Below, in pieces: positions 1 to 5,307 of a DNA stretch of 6,164 bases. The translations under genes were made by a program, and so were the position numbers. The DNA is from Candidatus Aerophobota bacterium (GTDB lineage: Bacteria; Aerophobota; Aerophobia; Aerophobales; Aerophobaceae): the NCBI GenBank assembly GCA_030672545.1, contig DAOVGF010000057.1, forward strand, positions 1-6,164. The letters run 5' to 3'. The notes below the pieces were generated by a model. It was not told the DNA's origin and did no database searches. It saw only the letters and a list, made by a program, of their open reading frames with translations. Every line of letters starts with the position of its first letter. Positions within the stretch are counted from its first letter, which is position 1.

Positions 1-19
1 ATGAACCAGATGAAGCTCA

Positions 20-958
20 TTAAGTGGTATTTTTTCTAATCCACTCGGCGTATTCAGCCACTGCCTCTTCAATGTTATATTTGGGCTCAAAGCCAAGTTC
101 CTTTTTTGCCAGGGATATATCCAGAGTCTCACCGCGAGGAATAAATTTTCCAGGTCCTATTTTTACCTGGGTAGGAAAGGGACTGTATTTCTGGGCGATG
201 GAAACCAGATCAAGGAAATTGACAGCTTCCTCAGCAGCAATGTTGAATATCCGGTGTTTAAGATTCTGGGCTTGATAAACCAGAACTGTGCCTTGAGCAA
301 TATCCTTGACATAGGTGAATCCCAAACTTTGTTCGGCTCCTTTCTCCAGTTCGAGATTGGGCAGTCCCTCAATACAGCCAAATAAAGTCCTGAACAAAGG
401 GGGAAGCTGGGAAGGCAGACGACCCGGGCCAAAGAAAAAGTAAGGCCGAACAACTCTGAAATCTAGTCCATACTGTTGGTGATATTGCAGACCAAGAAAT
501 TCCGCTGAGGCTTTACTTGCCCCGTAAAGATCGGCCGGTTGTACGGGATGGGTTATTTCGGAAATACCTCCCCTTGTCTCTCCGTAGACAGCTCCAGAGC
601 TAATATAAACCATTTTTTTCACTTCAAATATCCTGGCCAGCTCCATTACATTGAGAGTTCCCATTATGTTGAGGGTGGTACTTTGATGTGGGTTCTCGAT
701 ATATTCAGGAGTTGCCATCACTGCTGGAGTGTGAATTATCCCCTTAATTTCGCCGGCAAAGTCCTTAAAAGTCCGAAGCAGCTTAGCCCAGTCAAGGACA
801 CTACTTCGAACTGAAATAAGGTTTTCGTTCATCTCTTCAAGGTAATCAAACTTTCGTAGACTCGTGTCCAAGAGAATTACCTTTTCACCCTTCTGGGCCA
901 GGTAGTAGGCCGCCCAGGATCCCAGAAGACCATGTCCACCGGTTATTAGAACAGCCAT
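20..958 (-). CDS. NAD-dependent epimerase/dehydratase family protein (extended SDR)
   Basis: This is a complete 312-residue protein of the extended short-chain dehydrogenase/reductase family, a cytosolic enzyme acting on a nucleotide-sugar or related sugar. The Rossmann nucleotide-binding motif GGHGLLG lies at residues 7-13. An acidic residue (D31) at the end of the second strand favours NAD over NADP. The catalytic set is the serine pair S120/S121 in YISSGAVYG and Y145-x3-K149 in YGASK. RPYFFFGPG (171-179) matches the family's conserved RP-x-YGP region. Length is normal for UDP-glucose 4-epimerase-like and sugar dehydratase-like members. The ATG at 958 is preceded by AAGGAG (minus strand, 970-965) with a 6-nt spacer, and the Rossmann motif begins almost at once, so the start is secure. 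It diverges from xylB across a 320-bp region. The family is certain, but substrate and reaction (epimerase, dehydratase or dehydrogenase) cannot be read from the sequence. The stop is in a TAATGA context, so a further minus-strand gene could begin there, outside the window. Confidence 0.9.
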   Translation of the reverse strand: MAVLITGGHGLLGSWAAYYLAQKGEKVILLDTSLRKFDYLEEMNENLISVRSSVLDWAKLLRTFKDFAGEIKGIIHTPAVMATPEYIENPHQSTTLNIMGTLNVMELARIFEVKKMVYISSGAVYGETRGGISEITHPVQPADLYGASKASAEFLGLQYHQQYGLDFRVVRPYFFFGPGRLPSQLPPLFRTLFGCIEGLPNLELEKGAEQSLGFTYVKDIAQGTVLVYQAQNLKHRIFNIAAEEAVNFLDLVSIAQKYSPFPTQVKIGPGKFIPRGETLDISLAKKELGFEPKYNIEEAVAEYAEWIRKNTT

Positions 959-1012
959 TTCTTACTCCTTGATGGTAATATAGTAGTGTCAAGACTTTTT
1001 GGTCTTTTTGCT

Positions 1013-1091
1013 ATTGGTAGCCGCAGGCTTTAGCCTGCGTTTTTTCTTTGCTAACCTTCTCTTGCGCAACCTAAAGACTATGGCTACCAAT
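1013..1091. repeat. 79-bp inverted-repeat element (REP/MITE-like)
   Basis: The element begins with ATTGGTAGCC (1013-1022) and ends with its exact reverse complement GGCTACCAAT (1082-1091). Aligned without gaps, the 27-base left arm (1013-1039) and the reverse complement of the right arm (1065-1091) agree at 22 of 27 positions. Each arm is itself a small hairpin around a TTTA/TAAA loop: perfect on the left (CGCAGGC/GCCTGCG), decayed on the right. On the minus strand the right hairpin still pairs at 6 of 7 positions if G-U is allowed. This two-hairpin form suggests a dispersed non-autonomous repeat. From memory, hairpins of the type GTAGCCGCAGGCTTTAGCCTGCG-like are frequent in uncultured-bacterium genomes, but copy number here is unknown. 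Confidence 0.65.
1022..1045 (+). terminator. terminator-like hairpin inside the inverted-repeat element
   Basis: A perfect 7-bp GC-rich stem (CGCAGGC 1022-1028 with GCCTGCG 1033-1039) closes a TTTA loop and is followed directly by six T (1040-1045). This is the form of a rho-independent terminator read on the plus strand. No plus-strand gene lies upstream in the window, so it may stop antisense readthrough over the epimerase gene, or simply be the hairpin of a dispersed repeat. Pairing of the two outer arms of the element would give a second, alternative stem followed by eight T (1091-1098). Confidence 0.5.
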
Positions 1092-1105
1092 TTTTTTTGA
1101 GCAAA

Positions 1106-1200
1106 AGTTGGTTTTCAAGCATCCCCCTTGGTTTGACTAATTGTGAGTCTATCACAAAGAAAATAGAGAGTCAAACGGACTGATTAGCTAGTTGGTTTTC
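1106..1200. repeat. 11-bp direct repeat pair flanking a nested dyad
   Basis: AGTTGGTTTTC occurs exactly at 1106-1116 and again at 1190-1200. The offset is 84 bp, about eight helical turns, so both copies face the same side of the DNA. The core TTGGTTT occurs a third time at 1128-1134. The midpoint of the pair (1153) nearly coincides with the centre of the GTTTGACT/AGTCAAAC dyad between them. Paired protein-binding sites upstream of the xylB promoter are a reasonable reading, but no known regulator motif is recognised. Confidence 0.45.
1131..1176. promoter_or_regulatory. nested dyads, possible operator upstream of xylB
   Basis: An outer perfect 8-bp inverted repeat, GTTTGACT (1131-1138) and AGTCAAAC (1169-1176), encloses an inner one, TTGTGA (1141-1146) N5 TCACAA (1152-1157). 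The inner site resembles a CRP/FNR-type TGTGA...TCACA site but has five rather than six central bases. With its flanks (1139-1159) it agrees with the E. coli lacO1 operator at 15 of 21 positions as I recall that sequence. It lies about 70 bp upstream of the -35 box, so an activator or a looping repressor fits better than simple promoter blocking. Which protein binds is unknown. Confidence 0.4.
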
Positions 1201-1226
1201 TGAAGGTTTTTGCCAGTCATAGCAAG

Positions 1227-1255
1227 TTGACAAAGTGCCCCTCTTACGGTAGAAT
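1227..1255 (+). promoter_or_regulatory. sigma-70-type promoter of xylB and probably of the whole operon
   Basis: A perfect -35 TTGACA (1227-1232) is separated by exactly 17 bp from the -10 TAGAAT (1250-1255), which differs from TATAAT by one base. Transcription would start near 1262, leaving a leader of about 17 nt before the xylB ATG. No comparable promoter was found in the ends of xylB, dnaN or the DUF721 gene, so this promoter may supply all four plus-strand genes up to 5205. Confidence 0.7.
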
Positions 1256-1266
1256 TCACCAAAGAT

Positions 1267-1272
1267 GGGGGT
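1267..1272 (+). promoter_or_regulatory. ribosome-binding site of xylB
   Basis: GGGGGT lies 6 nt before the ATG at 1279. It can pair with the ACCUCC end of 16S rRNA with one G-U wobble in place of the usual A-U. It supports the ATG at 1279, after which the kinase fold starts almost at once (MGIDVGTTGTK). Confidence 0.5.
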
Positions 1273-1278
1273 GGTCAG

Positions 1279-2823
1279 ATGGCTTATTTAATGGGTATTG
1301 ATGTAGGAACGACGGGAACGAAAACTCTCCTTATCAACGAAAAAGGGGCGATTGTATCTACTGCTTCTGAGGAGTATCCCTTGGACGTTCCTCGAGTAGG
1401 ATGGTCGGAGCAGAACCCTGGAGATTGGTGGCGAGCCACACTGAATACCATCAGGAAAGTGCTGGAGACGTCCGGAGTGAAGGGAGAAGAAATCAAAGGT
1501 ATTGGTTTATCCGGTCAAATGCACGGATTGGTTTTACTGGATAAGGACCACCGGGTGCTCAGACCCTGTATTCTCTGGAATGACCAACGGACAGCTCGAC
1601 AATGTCAGATGGTTACGGAAAGAATTGGCCGGGAGAGGCTAATTGAGATTACCTGCAATCCTGCTCTTACTGGCTTCACCATTGGAAAGGTTCTCTGGGT
1701 AAGGGAGAATGAACCACAAATCTGGGAGAAAACCTTTAAAATCCTCTTACCTAAGGATTACATAAGATTCTTACTTACCGGTAGTTTTGCCACCGAGGTT
1801 TCCGATGCCTCCGGCACCTTGTTTCTGGATGTACCAAAGCGAAAATGGTCCAAGGAACTTTTAAGAAAGCTGGATATTGATATTTCACTTTTACCCGAGT
1901 GTTATGAATCTACTGTGGTAAGTGGCCGGATAAGTGAAAAAGTAGCCCAATTGACCGGTTTAAGTAAGGGCACTCCGGTAGTGGGAGGTGGTGGAGATAA
2001 TGCCGCCGGAGCTGTAGGGTGTGGAATAGTCTGTCCGGGTTTGGCTTTGGCTAGTCTGGGTACTTCAGGGGTAGTTTTTGTCTTCAGTGATTCGGTAACA
2101 ACCGATTCTCAAGGTAGATTACACACTTTTTGTCACGCTGTGCCGGGAAAATGGCACGTTATGGGAGTGATGCTTTCTGCCGGAGGTTCCTTGCGCTGGT
2201 TCCGTGACGTCCTGGGAGGAGAGGAAAAAAGAGAAGCTCGCCGGCGAGAAGTAGATGCTTACGAGGTTCTAATTGAGAAAGCGGCTAAGGTTGCTCCGGG
2301 CGCTGAGGGATTGATTTTCCTGCCTTATCTTTCCGGAGAGAGAACTCCCTATCCGGATCCTGACGCTCGGGGAGTTTTTTTCGGGATTAACCTCAAACAT
2401 ACCAAGGTTCATCTCATTAGAGCAGTAATGGAGGGAGTAACCTTTGGGATGCGGGATTCACTGGAAATTATTAAGGAAATGGGCATTCCTGTTGAGAAGG
2501 TGCGGGCTTCGGGTGGAGGAGCTCGTTCTCTCTTTTGGCGACAGATGCAAGCGGATGTTTACGATCTTCCAGTAGAAACGGTTAACGTCACTGAGGGAGC
2601 GGCCTTTGGTGCTGCTCTTCTGGCTGGTACCGGGGTTGGGATTTATAGTTCAGTAGAGGAAGCCTGTCGAGAAACGATAAGAACTAATAGTTTGACCCAG
2701 CCCGACGAGAAGGGAAAGCAGATCTATCAGGAATACTACAAGATGTACCGTTCACTTTATCCTGTTTTGGCTGATAAATTCAAGCTTTTGAGCCGGCTGG
2801 TTAGTTCTGAGAAGAAAAGATAA
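1279..2823 (+). CDS. xylB: xylulokinase (D-xylulose kinase), FGGY family
   Basis: This 514-residue protein would phosphorylate D-xylulose with ATP to D-xylulose 5-phosphate, feeding the pentose phosphate pathway. It belongs to the FGGY carbohydrate kinases, with two actin-like domains. The N-terminal phosphate-binding loop is GIDVGTTGTK (6-15). WSEQNPGDWW (42-51), GQMHG (79-83) and ILWNDQR (98-104) follow E. coli XylB closely. LLPKDYIRFLLTG (156-168) and SDASGT (175-180) are typical XylB stretches. The catalytic base is D240 in GGGGDNAAGAVG. The C-terminal domain has SLGTSG (259-264), FLPYLSGERTP (347-357) and the ATP-site glycines SGGGARS (411-417). Length is slightly above the usual 480-500, mainly from a charged insert around 313-326 and a basic C-terminus. 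The gene heads a tight plus-strand cluster, with dnaN starting 21 bp after its stop. Function is well supported, although related ketose kinases cannot be fully excluded. Confidence 0.93.
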   Translation: MAYLMGIDVGTTGTKTLLINEKGAIVSTASEEYPLDVPRVGWSEQNPGDWWRATLNTIRKVLETSGVKGEEIKGIGLSGQMHGLVLLDKDHRVLRPCILWNDQRTARQCQMVTERIGRERLIEITCNPALTGFTIGKVLWVRENEPQIWEKTFKILLPKDYIRFLLTGSFATEVSDASGTLFLDVPKRKWSKELLRKLDIDISLLPECYESTVVSGRISEKVAQLTGLSKGTPVVGGGGDNAAGAVGCGIVCPGLALASLGTSGVVFVFSDSVTTDSQGRLHTFCHAVPGKWHVMGVMLSAGGSLRWFRDVLGGEEKREARRREVDAYEVLIEKAAKVAPGAEGLIFLPYLSGERTPYPDPDARGVFFGINLKHTKVHLIRAVMEGVTFGMRDSLEIIKEMGIPVEKVRASGGGARSLFWRQMQADVYDLPVETVNVTEGAAFGAALLAGTGVGIYSSVEEACRETIRTNSLTQPDEKGKQIYQEYYKMYRSLYPVLADKFKLLSRLVSSEKKR

Positions 2824-2844
2824 TTAAAGCATAAAGGAAGAAAA

Positions 2845-3993
2845 ATGAAGATAATCTTCAAAAGAAATGAAATAAGTGAAGGGGTAGGAATTGTTGGACA
2901 CGCTCTTACCAGCACCAGTCTTCCTATTCTTTCCCACATCTTGATGGTAGCTGAGAGTGACTCGGTCAGACTTACGGCCACGAATTTAGAGACAACTATT
3001 CGGTGTGTTGTTCCGGCCCAGGTGGAAGAAGGTGGAGAGATATGCATTTCTGGGGAAAAATTCTCTTCTATTGTCAGGCAACTTTCTCCTCTTCCGGTTC
3101 GTTTTAAAACTGAGGAGACCAGAGTAGCCATTCGTTGCGGACGAGCCAAGTTTAACCTCCTGGGTTTGCCCGCTACAGAGTTTCCAGAATATCCCCAGCC
3201 GGGAGAAATAGACTTTTCTCTTCCCGAAAGCGATCTAAAGCAAATGATTCAAAAAACCATCTTTGCCGTTTCCACTGATGAGACCAGGCGTAGTTTAAAT
3301 GGTATCTATCTGGAAGGGGAAGAAGGAATTTTGAGGATGATTTCTACTGACGGTCGAAGATTAGCCCTTGTTTCAACTTCTTTGCCCTCCATATCTTCTC
3401 TGGTGAGGGTTTTGATTCCCCTTAAGGGAGCTCAACAACTTCTTAGAATCTTGGAGGATGGAGGGGAAGTAAAAATAGGAATAAGTGAGAATCAGGTTTT
3501 TTTCCACACCCCCCGAACTTTACTTATTTCCCAGCTTATAGCCGCAAAATTTCCTGATTATCAGCAGGTCATTCCCCATAAATCGAATACCATTATTTTA
3601 GTTGACCGACTTAAACTTTTAAGTGCTATTCGTCGGTGCTCTATTTTGAGCGAGGAGAAATCTCACCTGCTCAGATTCAAATTACAGGATGACTTACTTT
3701 CTTTAACCGGCAGTGAACCTGAACTGGGCGATGCTTACGAGGAAGTTTCCGTAGAGAGTGAAGGAAAGAAGGAATTAGAGGTAGGTTTTAATTCCGCTTA
3801 TCTTGTCGAAGCACTCAAAGTTATCTCGGAAGAAAAAGTCGAATTAGAATTGATTGATTCGGCCAGTCCGGGAGTTCTTCGGGGAGAGAAGGAAAAGAAT
3901 TATCTTTATGTGCTGATGCCTATAAGGATAGAAGAGATTTCCGAGGAAGATTCATCCAACTCGATCTCTCCAGAGGATAAAGAAGATATTTAG
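2845..3993 (+). CDS. dnaN: DNA polymerase III subunit beta (sliding clamp) with acidic C-terminal tail
   Basis: The 382-residue product is the beta clamp, a ring-shaped homodimer that tethers DNA polymerase III and other DNA enzymes to DNA. Recognisable family stretches are LPILSHILM (26-34), FPEYP (113-117), a STDGRRLA segment (167-174) matching the family's ATDGHRLA, FPDYQQVIP (236-244) and the C-terminal YVLMPIRI (355-362). The binding cleft for partner peptides looks intact: P238, V242, V356 and M358 correspond to E. coli P242, V247, V360 and M362 by motif alignment. Bacterial clamps normally end at this MPxR-x motif. Here 20 further residues follow (363-382), with nine acidic residues and one lysine, directly next to the cleft. 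The ATG is preceded by AAAGGAAG (2833-2840). The neighbours are unusual: xylB upstream and a DUF721 gene downstream, with no dnaA, recF or gyrB adjacent. It could be the sole clamp or a second copy. Confidence 0.93.
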   Translation: MKIIFKRNEISEGVGIVGHALTSTSLPILSHILMVAESDSVRLTATNLETTIRCVVPAQVEEGGEICISGEKFSSIVRQLSPLPVRFKTEETRVAIRCGRAKFNLLGLPATEFPEYPQPGEIDFSLPESDLKQMIQKTIFAVSTDETRRSLNGIYLEGEEGILRMISTDGRRLALVSTSLPSISSLVRVLIPLKGAQQLLRILEDGGEVKIGISENQVFFHTPRTLLISQLIAAKFPDYQQVIPHKSNTIILVDRLKLLSAIRRCSILSEEKSHLLRFKLQDDLLSLTGSEPELGDAYEEVSVESEGKKELEVGFNSAYLVEALKVISEEKVELELIDSASPGVLRGEKEKNYLYVLMPIRIEEISEEDSSNSISPEDKEDI

Positions 3994-4066
3994 TTCAACT
4001 GGTGAGTAAAAAAGTTTTTTCTATTCTACGACGGTTTTTTAAACAGAAGGTAATCAAGGAGTAGAA

Positions 4067-4555
4067 ATGAGGCGTGATGGGTTTTCCTCTTCTGTGCCGG
4101 AAGTTCTGAAAAGAGTTCTTGCCAGACGGGGAATGGAAAGGAGAATTAAGGAGCTTTGGATCCTACCGCAATGGAGGGAAATTGTGGGGGAGAAAATATC
4201 AAAACATACTCAGCCGATCACCGTGAAAAAAGGAAATTTGTTTGTCCGAGTGGATAGTTCCGGCTGGTTGACCCAACTGACTTATCTAAAAGAAAAGATA
4301 ATTTCTCAGATCAATCAACGGGAGGGGAGTAATTTAATCGAGGATATTTATTTCCATTTAGGGGAGGTCAAGGAAAATTGTTCCGTCCGGGAGAACATTC
4401 AGTCGGGAAAAATAAGGAATAAACTGAATAAAAAAGATTGGGTAAAAATAAGGGAAAATCTTGTTAACCTGAAGGACTCTTCGCTACGAAAGACTGTTAA
4501 AAGAATTCTTATTCGGGAGATTATGTCAAAAAAGCCAGGTCAAACGAGATCATAA
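4067..4555 (+). CDS. DUF721 (DciA-like) domain protein
   Basis: This is a 162-residue cytosolic protein with an N-terminal DUF721 domain (about 10-100). Family features are the start PEVLKRVLARRGM (11-23), the signature QWREIVGEKISKHTQP (35-50), GNLFVRVDSSGWLTQL (56-71) and the following strand IEDIYFHLG (91-99). DUF721 includes DciA, the ancestral loader/regulator of the replicative helicase DnaB, and members often lie beside dnaN, recF or gyrB. A role in replication initiation is therefore likely, but that rests on family and context. After a basic linker, residues 124-150 form a second predicted helical segment (WVKIRENLVNLKDSSLRKTVKRIL) of the kind seen at the C-terminus of longer family members. 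CAAGGAG (4055-4061) sits 5 nt before the ATG. The gene follows dnaN by 73 bp, where recF would commonly stand, and precedes dhaL by 26 bp. Confidence 0.8.
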   Translation: MRRDGFSSSVPEVLKRVLARRGMERRIKELWILPQWREIVGEKISKHTQPITVKKGNLFVRVDSSGWLTQLTYLKEKIISQINQREGSNLIEDIYFHLGEVKENCSVRENIQSGKIRNKLNKKDWVKIRENLVNLKDSSLRKTVKRILIREIMSKKPGQTRS

Positions 4556-4565
4556 CAGAATTGTT

Positions 4566-4573
4566 AAAGGAGG
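4566..4573 (+). promoter_or_regulatory. strong ribosome-binding site that fixes the dhaL start
   Basis: AAAGGAGG is fully complementary to the 3' end of 16S rRNA and lies 8 nt before the ATG at 4582. An in-frame TTG at 4561 lies upstream of this site, has no ribosome-binding site of its own and would encode the site itself. The ATG is therefore the start. Confidence 0.85.
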
Positions 4574-4581
4574 ATTACGGG

Positions 4582-5205
4582 ATGTCTCAGGAGAAAATTA
4601 CTTTTCAGGAGATTATTCAATGGTTAAGGAGGGTGGTAAATACTTTAGAAGAGAAAAAGCGCTACTTAGATCGATTAGATTCTCCTATCGGAGACGGAGA
4701 TCACGGAAGAACTATTGCTAATGCCTTTAATAAAATTATTCCTATTCTTGACTCCTCCCGTGAGGAGGATGTGGGTGGTCTCCTGGTGGAAATAGGGAAA
4801 TCCCTGGCTTTTTCAACTGGAGCCGCTACTGGGCCTCTCTATGGGACGGCTTTTATGGAGGCAGGGAAATTAGTTAAAGGAAAGAAAGAAATATGTCTGG
4901 GTGACTGCGTTCGGATGATTCAAGCCGCCGAGGAGGGAGTGAAAAGGAGAGGCAAAGCTGAGGTGGGGGATAAGACTATGCTGGATACAATTCATCCTGT
5001 CCGGGAAAGTCTGGAGTATTCTTTCTCTCAGAATGACTCTCTTGAAGTGGCCCGGGAGAAGGCTAAAAAATCCGCCAGAAAGGGAATGGAATCAACTAAA
5101 GAAATAATTTCTCGTAAAGGAAGAGCCTCTCGCCTGGGAGAAAGAAGTCGGGGTCATATCGACCCGGGGTCAGCCTCTACCTGTCTGATCATTGAGGCAT
5201 GGTAA
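4582..5205 (+). CDS. dhaL: DhaL: ADP/ATP-binding subunit of dihydroxyacetone (ketose) kinase
   Basis: The 207-residue protein matches DhaL (about 210 residues in E. coli), an all-helical barrel that carries the nucleotide and donates phosphate to dihydroxyacetone held covalently by DhaK. The Mg-binding aspartates are D33, D38 and D40 in LDSPIGDGDHG, with the same spacing as E. coli D30/D35/D37. Further family motifs are FSTGAATGPLYGTAF (77-91), VGDKTMLDTIHP (128-139) and the C-terminal RASRLGERSRGHIDPGSAS (181-199). The protein is complete with no sign of decay. No DhaK or phosphotransferase-type DhaM lies next to it in the window, so its substrate partner must be encoded elsewhere. The real substrate could be dihydroxyacetone or a related ketose such as erythrulose. 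It is the last gene of the plus-strand cluster, and an independent promoter starts about 45 bp after its stop. Confidence 0.88.
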   Translation: MSQEKITFQEIIQWLRRVVNTLEEKKRYLDRLDSPIGDGDHGRTIANAFNKIIPILDSSREEDVGGLLVEIGKSLAFSTGAATGPLYGTAFMEAGKLVKGKKEICLGDCVRMIQAAEEGVKRRGKAEVGDKTMLDTIHPVRESLEYSFSQNDSLEVAREKAKKSARKGMESTKEIISRKGRASRLGERSRGHIDPGSASTCLIIEAW

Positions 5206-5249
5206 AAAAGAGAACCGTCCCCTTTTTCACTGGACTGGAGATGGATGAC

Positions 5250-5278
5250 TTGACCTAAGTTTTTTGTTTGGTTATAAT
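5250..5278 (+). promoter_or_regulatory. sigma-70-type promoter of the LacI-family gene
   Basis: The -35 TTGACC (5250-5255) and a perfect -10 TATAAT (5273-5278) are separated by exactly 17 bp. The expected start point is near 5285, giving a short leader of about 28 nt. The regulator therefore has its own transcription start rather than relying on the upstream operon. Confidence 0.75.
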
Positions 5279-5291
5279 GTGGTAACGATAT

Positions 5292-5307
5292 CTGAAAACG
5301 GTACCAG
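5292..5307. promoter_or_regulatory. CG-centred LacI/CcpA-type operator
   Basis: TGAAAACGGTACCA (5293-5306, with outer C/G extending the dyad to CTG...CAG) is an imperfect palindrome centred on CG. This is the layout bound by most LacI/GalR regulators, whose hinge-helix leucine inserts at the central CG step. It agrees with the catabolite-responsive element consensus TGNAARCGNWWWCA at all but one position. It starts about 8 bp after the predicted transcription start and ends 7 bp before the ATG of the LacI-type gene, so negative autoregulation is the simplest reading. Confidence 0.5.

Larger units (their letters stand above)
959..1278. other. divergent intergenic region between the epimerase-like gene and xylB
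   Basis: These 320 bases contain no credible gene. From left to right they hold the epimerase ribosome-binding site (965-970), a 79-bp inverted-repeat element with a terminator-like hairpin (1013-1091) followed by eight T, two copies of an 11-bp direct repeat (1106-1116 and 1190-1200), a nested pair of dyads (1131-1176), and the xylB promoter and ribosome-binding site (1227-1272). I saw no tRNA and no DnaA-box cluster (TTATCCACA-like). Confidence 0.75.

Noticed and set aside
1..20. Start of a second minus-strand gene at ATG 20-18, overlapping the epimerase stop (TAATGA)
   Set aside because: Only about six codons are visible and there is no clear ribosome-binding site, so it cannot be supported from this window.
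163..453. Open frames antisense or out of frame to the real genes (also 24-275, 539-814, 1284-1496, 2757-3149, 5154-5465, 5602-5832)
   Set aside because: All overlap strongly supported genes, show no recognisable protein features and lack ribosome-binding sites.
977..992. Promoter for the epimerase gene from a minus-strand TTGACA (992-987) and TATATT (982-977)
   Set aside because: The two hexamers are only 4 bp apart, no -10 box stands 15-19 bp after TTGACA, and TATATT has no -35 at the right distance. The real promoter was not identified.
959..1278. Replication origin next to dnaN or in the divergent spacer
   Set aside because: No cluster of DnaA boxes (TTATCCACA-like) or AT-rich 13-mers was seen in any intergenic region, and dnaA is absent.
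4006..4020. AAAAAA-G-TTTTTT palindrome after dnaN as a terminator
   Set aside because: There is no GC stem, and a loop of one base cannot form a hairpin. It would at most be weak.
4002..4064. 20-codon GTG-started reading frame between dnaN and the DUF721 gene, encoding a basic peptide
   Set aside because: It has no ribosome-binding site, is very short, and runs into the DUF721 ribosome-binding site. AT-rich spacer DNA explains it. It also shows no resemblance to a recF remnant.
4561..4581. TTG at 4561 as the dhaL start
   Set aside because: The strong AAAGGAGG site lies downstream of this TTG and 8 nt before the ATG at 4582. The extra residues do not belong to the family.
5148..5166. GGGTC...GACCC inverted repeat near the dhaL 3' end
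   Set aside because: It falls in codons for the conserved RGHIDPGS motif, so protein conservation explains it.
5203..5249. Intrinsic terminator after dhaL (AAAAAG...CTTTTT)
   Set aside because: The possible stem is only A-T rich, about 6 bp, without a GC core. Termination here cannot be claimed.
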